64,000 nucleotides of DNA from Bryoerythrophyllum caledonicum (taxonomy: Eukaryota > Streptophyta > Bryopsida > Pottiales > Pottiaceae): contig OZ020516.1 in NCBI GenBank assembly GCA_963971425.1, positions 19,289,332 to 19,353,331 of the forward strand, in the 5' to 3' direction. Within the stretch, counting starts at the first letter, position 1. Each line of letters begins with the position of its first letter. Below are positions 35,736 through 47,052 of the stretch, piece by piece. Under the pieces are notes generated by a model, which saw only the letters and a program-made list of their open reading frames with translations, did no database searches and was not told the origin of the DNA. The position numbers were made by a program, and so were the translations under genes.

Positions 35736-36314
35736 TTTTTAAAACTTTTCAAGAATGTAAATGTAGGATCTTCTTCTACCTTCAATATGAGATGACATGG
35801 TAAACATTTGTGAATTCCAACCATACAAGTTGGAAGATAATTGCACTCAATGTGAAAAAAAATATGTTCTCCAAATAGAAACCCTAAACAACCAAGTGTA
35901 CAAGTGGGGTACAAAAGTCTTCACTTTGAGTGCAATTACCTTTCAACCCATACGGTCGAAATTCACAAAATGTTCACTACATCATTTCATATTGAAGGGT
36001 AGAAGAAGATCCTCTGGTGCATTTTCAAAAGGGTAATCTTGGTAGTTTTAAATCAATGAGGTAGAGATTCCTCTAGAATTGGCCGTGGTTGTTTTGGGGT
36101 TGACGCCGAAACAACCAAATGTACCTATGGAGTACAAGTCTTTTCCACCTGACTGCAATCATCTTTCAATCCGTATGGTCAAATTTCACAAAACTTTTGC
36201 AACATCATCTCATGTAAGTTTAGAAGAAGATCCTACAGTTACATTCTTAAGAAGTTCTTCTTGGTAATTTTTAATCAATGAAGTTGAGATTCCTCTAAAA
36301 TCGGCCGTGGTCCT
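35736..36314 (-). mobile_element. Two tandem family C copies sharing one TTGA
   Basis: The first copy runs to about GTTTTGGGG-TTGA (36100s); the second begins at the same tetramer with CGCCGAAACAACC and ends in GGTCC near 36313. Both carry CAATTATC/CAATCATCTTTCAA, CATACGGTC/CGTATGGTC and GAAGAAGATCCT in the order of the copy at 3754. Non-coding. Confidence 0.65.
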
Positions 36315-37126
36315 TGAACCCTTTACCGCCCATGGAGACCGAAATGGGACTCTGGAGGTGCTAAAACTCGATTTGCATGAAATCCATGAGGTATTAGGCT
36401 TTAAGATACCATGTTCAGATTTGCGCACACATTAACACATAAACACTCTCCAACAATCAGACCATAATTTGGATTTATAGAACTCTTGGAAAAGCTAGGA
36501 ATACAACACAAAATACATCAAATACACTAAAATACAGTGAATACAGTGAATACCATGCCACATACTATGTTGTATTTCACACACATGCACATCAATTTTG
36601 GTTTTAAATTTTGATTGAACTTTGTCTTTAAGACATTCTTCATTGTTTTGTGATTGTTGACCTCTCTCCTCACATACGAAACTTCCATTTTGATTCGTAT
36701 AAGGTTGGAACATTTTTGTATACAATCAAGTAGGAAAAAGAAAAAAAATCATCAATAATTGTGTAAAAATATTTTCTTCACATATGATATGTCAATGCGA
36801 AGCTATCAACCTAGTGCACATGTGAACCGCTCAAATTCAAAGTAAGAGAATTCTTGCAAGAATCCATTGATGGTAAAAATAATACACCCTCCAAAATCCA
36901 CAGTTTTCACTACCAATATACGGTAACTTTAAACACTAGAATCTATTCCATCAACCGTTGGATGTTGTGCAAAATTTCCCCAAAGTTCAGGTCATGGGTG
37001 AAGTTCAATTTTGTAAGGTTAGATATTAATACTAGTCATTGAATCTCCATCATCTCCGGTTCAAAGAAAAAAAATCAGCAGAAATCTTAGTTTTTCCAGA
37101 AACATCCCTGGGCGGTAAAGGGTTAA
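36315..37126 (+). mobile_element. TTAA-type TIR element, family D, full-length copy
   Basis: Left TGAA + CCCTTTACCGCCCATGG, right CCCTGGGCGGTAAAGGG + TTAA (37123-37126), internal 804 bp. This copy defines both ends of family D. The left flank carries one change from TTAA. Non-coding. Confidence 0.85.
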
Positions 37127-37316
37127 GAAACACCCAAAAGTAAGGTTAGCACTAATTGCACAGAGGAGTGGCAGCCCCTGGCACTGGCATTGAGACTCTT
37201 TCCGAGCCCTTTTCCATTGGCTCCATGAGAGCCATCAGTTATCCATGCCGCCCCCCTTCAACAAAAAAAAAAAAAAAAAAAACTTCAACGTATCACTCAA
37301 CCACCCTATCAACAGA
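37127..37316. other. Spacer with poly(A) run
   Basis: A run of about 20 A lies at 37262-37282. The preceding GC-richer 37170-37258 has no open frame of note. Confidence 0.5.
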
Positions 37317-37535
37317 ACACTAAAGGTGATATTTAGTGTTAACCACACTAATTTGTTTAAAAGTGTTATAAGTTTTTACTCTTGATGAATATTTTTACCA
37401 ACTATGTTAACAATGATCACTCTCTTTAGATAGTATTGGTAGTAGGTGCCCTCGGTAGAAATCTACTTCGAAAGTAAAAAGTTATTGCATTACCAAAAAC
37501 ATTAGTGTGGTTACACTAAATATCATCTTTAGTGT
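37317..37535. mobile_element. Hairpin MITE upstream of the AVT3-like gene, 219 bp
   Basis: Terminal inverted repeats of about 36 bp begin ACACTAAAGGTGATATTTAG and end TAAATATCATCTTTAGTGT. The interior TTATAAGTTTTTACTCTTGA is shared with the element at 46327-46546, which has the same length. The CACTA-like first bases do not prove a CACTA origin; the target duplication is unclear. Confidence 0.8.
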
Positions 37536-38248
37536 AGGTACTCTATCAACGCTCCGCAAGTCAGCAACCGCAAGAGTGCATCCAACCTCGGCATTACAGT
37601 ACTAATCAGTTCCCACACTCAATCTGAAGGTGAGATGTAAGCTGAGCATTTCTTCTTCTTCCTCGTTCTCCTAGAAATTCTCCGTCTTGGGATGTCCGCT
37701 TGGTCGTAGTTGAGTCTGATTCTTTTGACGTTCTCTCTCCATAGTTTGGAGAAGAAGAGACTCTTTTGTTGTTACGGATTCGAAGCTGGCTGCAGATGGA
37801 TCGGTTCGAATGCTATGGAGGTGTGCGTGGAAAGGCATCATTCTCTTCGTGAATTCGATGTCTGCTTGGTAGTAGTTGAGCCTCCACTGTTGAAGTTCAA
37901 GTTGGGAAGAAGAGAGTGTTGTTACGGGTTAGAAGCTAAGCTGCAGATGGATATGATTTCTCAGTTTGAATGAATGCTGTGTTAGGTTTGTTTCTGTTGA
38001 TTGGGAGGGAGTTGGGGTTGAAGAAGAAGAAAGATCCTCTCTTTTTGGACTCATTTGTCCTACTTGGGATTCCTCATTGAGTGTTGGTTTTTTGAAGCAG
38101 CCTGCAGGATGGAGAGTGCGGAATCATAGAGAGGAGAGAGAGGGTCTTTTGTTTTGGAGAGCTGGGGGTCAGTTTATCGATGGGCGCCACTTCACAGCTG
38201 TGAGGCTCTTGCAGCTGTAAGGAGGCGGGGATTGATTGATTGACAGGT
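37536..38248 (+). promoter_or_regulatory. Promoter and 5-prime leader of the AVT3-like gene
   Basis: Upstream of the ATG at 38249 there is about 700 bp of intermediate GC DNA with pyrimidine-rich TCTTCTTCTTCCTCGTTCTC near 37650. Short frames (37710-37973, 37966-38220) have no domains and probably belong to the leader. No TATA box is assigned. Confidence 0.4.
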
Positions 38249-40006
38249 ATGGCGTTTGGGGCGGCGCCGCCGGACGAGGAGACGCCGCTGGTGCAGCACG
38301 GGGGTAGTGGGAGTGGGCAAGCGTCGGTGGCGCGGACGGCGGGCAACATCTTCGTCTCGATCGTGGGCGCGGGGGTGCTGGGGTTGCCTTACACGTTTCG
38401 GACGAGCGGATGGGCCGTGGCCGCCGCGTCCGTCACGGGCGCCGCCTGCCTCACGTACTATTGCATGCTCCTCCTGGTAAGAATTCAGAATTAGGGTTCC
38501 AGTCTTGTTTGTGGATCATGGTTTGTGGAGTCTGGTTTTGTGGATCATGGTCTGTGGAATCTTATGGTCCGTGGATTATAAATAGGTCGTGGAGGATTAT
38601 GGTAGTTGAAGAGGATTGTGGTTTGTAGAGGATTATGGTGGCATGCGGATTATGGTAGCTTGAGGAGGTTTATAGTTCGTGGACTGTGGTGACTTGTGGA
38701 TTATGGTCTGTGGATTATGGTTGCTTTGAGGTGGATTATAGTTTGTAAACCGGTGACATGTGGAATATGGTGTGTGGATTATGGTCTGTGGATTATGGTT
38801 GCTTGAGGTGGATTGTAGTTTGTGACTGTGGTGACTTGTGGATTATGGTCTGTGGATTATGGTTTGCGGATGAAAGAACATGTGGATTATGGTAGCTTGT
38901 GGCTTATGGCCTGGGGATTATGCTCTCCAGTAGCTGAACCTCGACGCTGATCACGGATCCCCTTGCAGGTCGGGTGCAAGGACGCTATGGCGAAATCCGG
39001 CGGTGGCCTCGCGCACACTTACGGCGACTTGGGCCAACAGGCGTACGGCGCCGCGGGCCGCCTCACCGTGGACGTGCTGATCTTCGTGTCGCAGGTCGGG
39101 TGCTGCGTCTCGTACCTCATCTTCCTGGGCCAGAACGTGTCCTCCGTGGTCACCGGCGCCACGACCCGCTCCTCAGACTTCATCTTCGTCATGATCGTCT
39201 TCCAGGTGTTCCTGGCGACGTTTCGGTCGCTGGCGTCCCTGGCGCCCTTCAGCATCTTCGCCGACGTGTGCAACATCGCCGCCATGGCGCTCGTCATCAA
39301 GGACGACCTCCAGTCTAGGTCCGGGTTGCGGTCGCTGAACCCGTACACCACTCTGGGCGCCGTCCCATACGCCATGGGTGTGGCCGTCTACTGCTTCGAG
39401 GGGTTCGGGACGACGCTCACACTGGAGGCGTCCATGCGCAACAAGAAGAAGTTCCCCTACATTCTAGCGCTGGACTTCGCCCTCATCACGTCGCTCTACG
39501 TCCTCTTCGGATTCATCGGCTACTGGGCCTTCGGCGACGCCACCCAGGACATCATCACGCTCAACCTGCCGCACGACCTCTCCACCGTGCTCGTCAAGAT
39601 CGGCCTCTGCGTCGGCCTCTTCTTCACGTATCCGGTGATGATGTACCCCGTGCACGAGATGTTCGAGGCGAAGCTGCTGCAGAGCGCGTGGTTCCAGACG
39701 AAGGTGGACTCCTCGTCTAGATTCTATCTGCTGCTTCCGAACGTGGTTCGCGGCCTGTCGGTGCTGGGCACCGCGGTGTTGGCCGTGTCGGTGCCCGGGT
39801 TCGGCATCTTCATCTCGCTCGTGGGCGGGACTGTGTGCGCTGTGCTTGCGTTCGTGCTTCCGTCCTTGTTCCACATGCAACTCTGCGGCGCGACCGCTTC
39901 GCGCAAGTCGCTCCTGGTGGACGTGGTGCTCATCCTCTGCGGCGTTGCGTTCGCTGCCTATTCTACCTGTACTGCCGTGGCGTCAGTCTTTTTGACCCCT
40001 GCTTGA
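38249..40006 (+). CDS. AVT3: AVT3-like vacuolar amino acid transporter, 421 aa, two exons
   Basis: Exons 38249-38476 and 38969-40006 join in phase after ...CMLLL. The acidic N-terminal tail (DEETPLVQ) resembles the DTPLL-type tail of AVT3 proteins. FVSIVGAGVLGLPYTFRTSG is the first-helix signature of the amino acid/auxin permease (Aa_trans) family. About eleven hydrophobic segments follow, including LIFVSQVGCCVSYLIFLGQN, APFSIFADVCNIAAMALVI, GAVPYAMGVAVYCFEGFG and a final ILCGVAFAAYSTCTAVASVF; 421 residues is typical. Known AVT3 proteins export neutral amino acids from the vacuole; the membrane and substrate here are inferred. The 492-bp intron is a degenerate minisatellite. Codon use is strongly GC-ending. 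Confidence 0.93.
38510..38935 (+). repeat. Degenerate minisatellite filling the transporter intron
   Basis: Variants of TGTGGATTATGGT(CTG) recur about twenty times, with a higher-order unit including GATTATGGTTGCTTGAGGTG and TAGTTTGTGACTGTGGTGAC seen two or three times. The array runs nearly from donor to acceptor, leaving the last about 35 bp before the acceptor free. Confidence 0.9.
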
Positions 40007-41229
40007 ACTGGTTTCGATGCAGGGTCATTCTGTGATGATCTTCGGTTTGCAATTCTTACCTCTTCTTTGTCGTTCCACCTGAAATCAGGGCGAATGATAT
40101 TGTTTTTTCGTGATCATAGATGACAGATTCACTGTAGATGGAGAGCTATCCAGCTTCTCTCACCAGCCTGAGATTGAAACTCATTGCATTTTAGGATAGT
40201 TTTACTTGTAATTTTGTAGGCATCCTGGAACAAATGCAGGATCAAGCTGATCTAGATTGTAATATTACAATTCTGTACATATAGAAACCGTATTCACCTG
40301 ATAGGGCAACCTAGAAAGAGATTTGAGTCGCATGATCAGCACCATATACTACGATTGTACCTCTTTCCAAGCATATATTGACAATGCAAAATATTTCTAT
40401 CCCCATCCAGTAGTATGCAGCCACATTTGGGTTGCAACCAATGATATTTGACATACAAGGTGTAAGAATTGATGTATACCATAGTTACAAAAGTAGCTCG
40501 ATCCAATGCCACCAATGGCATTTCAAACTCAGATCATTCAACTGCACCTAACTACACTGGTTTTAGTAGTTGCAAACAATGGTCATGTATGGTGTCGTAT
40601 TTGAACGTGATAAGATTCAGAACTCCAAATAAAAGATGTTAGTTGAAGAATCATCAATCCAAAGGTGTAAATCTTGCTAAACTTTATTACATTTTTTGTA
40701 TTCTAAGAGTAATCGTATACGTGGTTCCCCACAGACCTTCTGACTTCCGGCACTTGGGTATCTCCAGACAAAGAGAAGGTGCCGATTGTGAGATGACACC
40801 GTTCTTACATTCATTGCAACAAAGAGTGCACCTGAGTCGCAACAACAAAGCATGCGGTAACACCTCAAACCCCAACTTCCTCACATTGAGGCGCTGCTCC
40901 TAAACCCTAAACCTTGAAAGAGGTGGAATTGCTGGACCTAATGTTTACTTCCAAGTTAGTTGCTAATCTTGTCGGCCTCGTCGGTGGCGAATTTCTCTTT
41001 GAAAGCGTCCTGCCGTTGGACCCAGATTATGTGACCCTAAACCCATCACAAGTTCCCAAAGTTATGTCCAAGCTTCACACCTCAAACCCCAAATCCTAAA
41101 CCTGAAGTGAAGGAATGGATGTCTGACCTGAAGTGCCGCAGCCCAGGCGATGAGGATCGCACCCATGACCGCCTTCCTGTCCATCTCCTCAACAACAACG
41201 ATGGATTGCAAATGCTCCTGAATGCGCTC
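40007..41229. other. 3-prime region of the transporter gene, repeat F copy, then spacer
   Basis: A 3-prime untranslated region is likely to about 40320. Repeat family F lies at 40433-40720 and contains the empty site GATGTTAGTTGAAG near 40634-40648. Beyond 40720 are several CCTAAACCCT/ACCCTAAACC words (40900-41105), but no gene. Confidence 0.55.
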
Positions 41230-41691
41230 TAAGAGCATCCTCAATGCATACCCTGGACCTGACCCTGAACTGCAACTTCCAGGGAACACTCGGTAACCCT
41301 GCCTCAACCCACATGTGAAGAAACCCTCAACATTTCCAGGCTCGCAAAGTTTGGCCTCCCAAACGCCATATTTGCCACCCTTTCGGAGCCATCAATAGGC
41401 CTGTGCACATGAGGCAAACGAGGGAGCGTGCAACGTCCTATGAGAGTTTGCTCTAGCCAGCCCTCACGGCCCAGAGCAAATATTTGGTGCGACCTGAGCC
41501 CTCACGAATTGTTTACCTCACATTTTTTCCTTGTGGTGAATCAACCAAGCCCAAAATTAGACTTGCCAAGAAGTCACCACATAAGTCTACTTGTCTCTCT
41601 CCTTTTCTCTCTTTCTCTCCAAGGCATCGTCTCCCTCCTTTTGTCCCTCTCTATAGAGCTTGTTTCTAGCTTCCCTGAAGTGGGTTAGGGT

Positions 41692-42525
41692 TTGATTTTT
41701 TGGGTGATATTATGGAAGTTCCAAAGGAAAAGTTTGATAGCTTTAATGCTTGATGAAGGGGGTGATTGTTCTCAAAGGACTTGTGGTATTTCAAATTTGA
41801 AGAGGGAATGGACAGAGGGGACTGTGAGGTTTCTTGTGGACTTCTGTAAGGAAAAATATTGGGAGTACAATTGCAAGCCCTTCAAAAAAGCGAATTGGGA
41901 GTCATTTGCAAACCACCTGAATACACAGATTCTAGAGGAGCCTCAAAGAACTTGGCAACATACGCGTGACAAGTGGAACATGATGAAATCAACATACCAG
42001 GAGGTGAAGGTGAAGCAACAAGAGACTGGAGCTTGAGCGTCCACTTGGACACCATGGTATGAAATTTTTGATAACATTTTTGGTGGTACTGCAAAAATCA
42101 ATGGTGTGCCTCATGGTGTTGAGCAAAAAGTTCGTTTACGTCATTGTGAGGCGGTTGTTTTGAATGATGATGATGATGAGGGCACTTTGCCTACCCCTCC
42201 CCCTCATCCCTCTGCTCCAAATACTGCTTCTTCACAGTCCCCATGCACTGAGGCGGTTAACCAACCATGATGTGAAGGACAAGTGATTTGAAATGCAAGG
42301 AAAATGAAGAGGAAATTGGCTATTGGAAAGAAATCCATAGTCTGTGCCATTAATTATTTCTCCAAAGATATTTTGTTGGTGGAGAAGATGAAATTGCAAC
42401 TCACGGAGAAAATGATAGATAATGAGATAAAAGGTAGGGAGATGTTGATGAAAGGGCAACTACAAATGGTGGCTTTATTTGCTAAAGTGTTGAAGGCCAA
42501 CGACTCTTCCAAGAGTTCTAAATAG
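41692..42525 (+). pseudogene. Harbinger Myb/SANT-like protein, broken by in-frame stops
   Basis: One frame runs through with three stops (TGA at 42034, TGA near 42268 and TGA near 42292). The first part has the trihelix-like signature KREWTEGTVRFLVDFC ... FKKANWESFANHLN ... TWQHTRDKWNMMKSTYQEVK. The middle holds an acidic DDDDE tract and a proline run, and the end (KMKLQLTEKMIDNEIKGREM) is a likely coiled coil. In known Harbingers this protein brings the transposase to the ends. The true start may be near 41740. Confidence 0.8.
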
Positions 42526-42800
42526 GTTTTGCATCGTCAATGTTGTTTACTTTTTGGAATTGAGGGCATTGGAATGTTAATTCCAATCTTGTATAGAATT
42601 GTTTGGATTTGGTTTGGATTTGGTTGCAATTGTTTCAAATTCCGAAACATTGAATAATTTTTTTTTTCAATGATTACATGCATAAGTGTCTTTGAATTCA
42701 AAGCTTAGACAAAATGCAAGGAAAAATGTCATTGTAATCATTCATCATTAGGGTTTACTAGAACCCATTGCTTGAACAATTGTTGCCTAAGTATCTCTCC

Positions 42801-43997
42801 TTAGCATTTTGTATGTTCTCCCTCCCTATCCACATATAATTGTGCATTCCCAAATCCATCACGTGGATCTTTTCGGAAACCGACATTAATCACATGAGGC
42901 TTACGCTGGTTCAACATCTCACAATAGTTGTGTAACCAACAACAAGCTATAGTAATCCTAGCGGCTCTATCAACTCTAGAATTAAAGTTTTTTAGGATTA
43001 TCCGTTTGTTCTTCAATGTCTCAAATGTTTGCTCAATCACAACTCTTCCAGAATTCATGGAGATGTCAAATCTTTTCTTGTGCATATCATTGGAAGCCTT
43101 CCAAATTTTCATCATGTACGTGCAAATGGAGTAAGCAGCTTCTCCAATCAAATACGAAGTACACATGATACCTCCAACCAAAACCACAGGTTTTTGTAAA
43201 ATCTCTTGTTTCCTTAAACCCTTGTACAAGCTAGAGAATTTGAATTGTCCACATCATCCACTCCTCCAGGTTAGCTGGCACACACATTACAAAAGATCTT
43301 ATGTGTATTACAAGTCCGTTGTAGTTCAATGGAATGGAATTTTTTCTATTGAAAAAATCACTAGTCGACAATGTTACTCTTCAACTTGGATTTTCTGCTA
43401 ATGGTATGTGTGTACCATCAATTGCTCCACATATATTGGGCAATCCTGTCAACTCTTCGATATCCAAGATGATGCTTTGAAGACGGGCTTAACTTGGAAT
43501 GCTAATGCAATGGCTAAATGATTTTGTCTTATTAGTAAGTATATCACAAACAATATCAACATACTTTCTAATAGTTGAAGCTCCAATCTTATATTGATCT
43601 GCCATGTGTTTTGGACTATGACCATGTGCAAATCTATAAATTAAACATGGCACATTTTTTTAATTTCCATTTGTAGCCTCACTTGAATCAATATGCTCAA
43701 CAAATTTTCAAATGCACCAAAATCCATTCTATAAAACTTCTTGAATTTGTTGTGGTGCATTTCATTGTTGTTCTCCACACTATTCTTTCTACAAAGTTCC
43801 AATGTGTTGATTGCCTAGGTTCCACCCAAAACAATTTAGGAGGCTTGGGTTTCTTTCTCAAGCTAAGCAACAACAAGAACGCAAAAAAATGAAACCCCAT
43901 TGAAGTCCCACCACCAAAATTCAATACCTCCCGAGCGCTTGATTTGTAACTCAAGGAGTTGCTCACAACCATAGAGAGCATTATCCATGTGAGCACA
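42801..43997 (-). pseudogene. PIF/Harbinger DDE transposase, frameshifted
   Basis: The intact C-terminal block (43229-42801) has YLIGEAAYSICTYMMKIW, SGRVVIEQTFETLKNKRIIL and RAARITIACCWLHNYCEMLN, all landmarks of the DDE_Tnp_4 superfamily. Further upstream on the minus strand, near 43430-43390 in another frame, is GAIDGTHIPL, containing the first catalytic aspartate. The N-terminal part (to about 43997) has WRTTMKCTTTNSRSFIEWIL-like sequence. Stops and frame changes between these parts make it a pseudogene. Confidence 0.85.
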
Positions 43998-44774
43998 ACT
44001 TGAGCACAAAAAGAGGGCTCTATATTGACTATAGAACAAGAAATGTGCCACTTAAAACCTAAAACAAGGAAAAGCTAAAAAACCTTGAAAATAAATACAA
44101 AATGGAAGTCCAAAAAAATGATGAAACACTCCCCACAACGTGTACTACCATTTACAAAAAAAAATTCAATAAAAAAGTAAACATACCAAGAAAAAAGCCA
44201 CAAAGTTCAAGCTCTCCATAGCTGTCTTAAGCTTCCCGTAGCTCCTCCAAAAGTTGCTCCTAGTTATTGAATTCCGCACAATAGAGATAGAAAGAGAATT
44301 CTACCTTGGTGGACCCAAAACGAAGCTTGAAAAGTCAACATTGCTATAAAAATTGGGTGGTTCGTTGGACGAGGATATGGGCCTGCCTTGAAAAACAGGA
44401 CGTCCAATTCTACCCTCACAACCCGCATGTGCGCTGGCCTGATATCTCCCTCTACATACTGTCTGCTTTGACTACAATCTGGGTAGCGTGGTCTCGCTGC
44501 CACGTCGGATGTGAAATAGCAATTTAGAATCTGAAGCCACTACACGGAGCGTGCTAGGTTGTGGCACGATGCCCTCCATCCTTCTGAGGCTTGCTACACA
44601 TCATCGACTTTTGCAGTTTAGGATGCATATTGCGTGGATGCATTGAGGATGCCCTAATCCATCGTTCGTGCAACGCTATTGGACTAATTGCTTCCGGAAA
44701 ACAAACTAAGGTAAAACTTCCTATAACTGAGAACTTGAGAAATGTGTGTACATAGAGAGGAAATAGAATATACA

Positions 44775-45050
44775 TTATATTTAATAATCGTAGCCACTAG
44801 AATTACAAATTCAACCCAAGTGATTTCATATTTTCCAATGAAATGTGAATTAGTTATGAATTTTCAAAGTGTGCTACCATGTTTAGCCAATGGCGGCTAA
44901 GCACCGACGAGAAGTAAGGGGTCTTGACCAATTTACAAACCTCTATTTGGAATTGAATGGATGGTCATTGGTAATGGAATGGAAGTGGGTTGATTATACC
45001 CTAATTTCATTGCTATCGGATAGTGAATTTGGTTGATTATTGTGAACTTA
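44775..45050 (+). repeat. Dispersed repeat family E, copy 3
   Basis: Close to the 810-1110 copy: GAATTACAAATTCAACCCAA, TTTTCAAAGTGTGCTACCAT, GGGGTCTTGACCAATTTACA. It starts about 120 bp beyond the Harbinger element. Non-coding. Confidence 0.75.
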
Positions 45051-45203
45051 GTTTGGAAAAATCCCTAATGATTGCCAACCTCTATTATCAATGGATCGAA
45101 GGACCTAGTGACTACACTATCACACACCCTTGTCCAGAAGGTGTTTTGACATTTGAAAGATATGTTTTCAATATGGGATTTGGTGATATTATAGAAGGTG
45201 ACA

Positions 45204-45428
45204 TTAGCCCCTAAAGAACCACATTCAATTTTAGAGGAATCTCTACTCCATCGATTAACAATTGTCAAGGTGAACTTTATGAGAATTTAACCGTAAGATC
45301 TTCTTTAAACTTACATGAGACGATGTGGTAAATCTTTTGTGGATTTTGACCCTATGGATTGAAAGATAATTGTAGTCAAAGTGAAAAAATTTGTCCTCCA
45401 AACGGACACTTGGTCCTTTAGGGATTAA
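45204..45428 (+). mobile_element. TTAA-flanked TIR element, family C, full-length
   Basis: Left TTAG + CCCCTAAAGAACCACA, right CTTGGTCCTTTAGGGA + TTAA, internal 45208-45424 (217 bp). Contains TTTTAGAGGAATCTCTACTC, AACCGTAAGATCTTC and GAAAGATAATTGTAGTCAAA; opposite orientation to the copy at 3754. Non-coding. Confidence 0.88.
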
Positions 45429-46326
45429 AGGTATTAGATATTGTAGAGATTGATAAATGTGAAACACTGTGTGTTTGTTATTGAGTGCAGTGATGTAGCT
45501 CCAAAAACTTCCTTGTACTTTATCATTTTTTTTTATAAACATAGTTCTGAATTTAAAAGTAAACAAAATGACATCTAAAATGTCTTATAAATGTTATCTA
45601 AAATGACTTATAAATTATAAAAGGTTCCTAGAAAAGCCTCTCTATTTTATTTTTTATCCTACAAAGCTATTAATATTTTTTATTTATAGAATATAATTTG
45701 AATAACTTTGCTATTGAATTAGGGTACCACAAGAATGGAAGACAAATTCTACTCTCAAAAAGGAGACCTACGTGAATAAAGTCTCTATTCATCCCCATGT
45801 TGAGCATATGGCCACAAGAAGGTACTAACAACAACTAGTACCATGCATGGAGGTTAGTTTTGGCACAAAAATGTTGAAATAATCATTTTGCTTGACACAA
45901 ATTTGACACAATGGATATCACCTTGGCATTACATGGGTATCACCTGAACAAATCTCTAGAATTTTCCAAATTTTTTTGGACATTCTCCATTGTGAATTAA
46001 TTATGTACAAAAGTGATCCACAAGTAGGGGTACGAGTACTAAAGAATTTGCTTTCCTTGTGAAATAAAAATAGTTCTTTGTCAAAGGAAACCTATTCCTT
46101 TATTGACGGATAACCCAAAAATAGTACATGAAGTTGTAGTTGGTGGTTGAATTTGTAGAAATAATTTTGCAAGTGCATTAGTCTAAGGACCAAAAGTCCC
46201 AAGGTGAACTTTTGCAAATCTCCGGTATGTTTCCACAATTGCAATTTATATTTTGAATTCTTGAAATTTTGTATTAAGATAAGAGCTATGGTATGTGGAA
46301 TTTTTAGTGGTTAATGCAAATCTCAA
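45429..46326. other. Intergenic DNA, no gene seen
   Basis: AT-rich. Segment 45890-46030 (GACACAATGGATATCACC, CATTGTGAATTAATTATGTA) resembles 10150-10320, another diverged repeat pair. No open frame of interest. Confidence 0.5.
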
Positions 46327-46546
46327 TACACTAAAAAGGTAGATTAGTGTTAGATTTTAGTAAGATTTGAAAATGCTATAAGTTTTTACTCTTGACAAAA
46401 ATATTTACCAAGAGCATTGATTCCAATACTAATGAAAGATCCCCATCTTGACCAACATAGAGGGTAAAAATATTGGACAACACTAAAAGCTTGCAATGTG
46501 TTTATGTAAATTAGTGTATCTAACACTAATCTACCTATTCAGTGTA
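46327..46546. mobile_element. Hairpin MITE, 220 bp, second copy
   Basis: Terminal repeats TACACTAAAAAGGTAGATTA and TAATCTACCTATTCAGTGTA extend inward to GTGTTAGAT (about 29 bp). Same family and length as 37317-37535, sharing TATAAGTTTTTACTCTTGA and TTTACCAA. Confidence 0.8.
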
Positions 46547-47052
46547 GTGGTGTTTGTATCTTAAAGTTGTATATTTGAATTTTGTTGACAACAGTTTTTG
46601 ACTTTTGACTTTTGACTTCAAGTTTGACCTAATACATTTCAGAAAATCCTAGTATAATGAAAAAGGTTCAAGTTTGAGTGGCAATACCTAGAAGTTTAGC
46701 TATGAGAGATATCTACATTTTATTATTTAACAACTATCAATGCTATTGATTGTGCATAATGCCTTGACTATCATTTGTGTAATCTTACCATATGGGGACC
46801 ATTTAGCATCATTAATAGACAACAAAACACACAACCAGACTTGAGGCTACCATATTCTGGATACATCAAGATATAACGCACAAGTGCTAAGACTTCTATT
46901 GAGTGAAAAGCCACTCAAATTATGAAAAAAATAAATTCTGCTTTTGCAACCAATTTTCACAATAGGACCCTTTATTATAATTGTTTAAGACCCAAGAACT
47001 TCACTATCACATATCCCCATAGAGATGCTTCAAAAGAAAACCAATTTTGAAC
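46547..47052. other. Intergenic DNA, no gene seen
   Basis: AT-rich with a run of TTTTGACTTTTGACTTTTGACTT near 46596-46618 (a short tandem of TTTTGAC). No gene seen. Confidence 0.5.

Larger units (their letters stand above)
41230..44657. mobile_element. PIF/Harbinger DNA transposon, complete ends, decayed genes
   Basis: TAA (41230-41232) is followed by GAGCATCCTCAATGCATACC; the other end is ATGCATTGAGGATGCCC followed by TAA (44655-44657). These are about 17-bp terminal inverted repeats with a 3-bp TAA duplication, the known PIF/Harbinger pattern. Inside are the two expected genes in convergent order: a Myb/SANT-like DNA-binding protein (+) and a DDE transposase (-). Both contain stops or frame breaks, so the 3.4-kb element is non-functional but structurally intact. 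Confidence 0.92.

Noticed and set aside
39464-39880. 138-codon minus-strand frame within the transporter gene
   Set aside because: Antisense shadow rich in His, Arg and Glu; the sense strand encodes the transporter.
40900-41105. Telomeric repeat tract
   Set aside because: Only scattered CCTAAACCCT-like words are present, not a continuous (CCCTAAA)n array, so no interstitial telomere is claimed.
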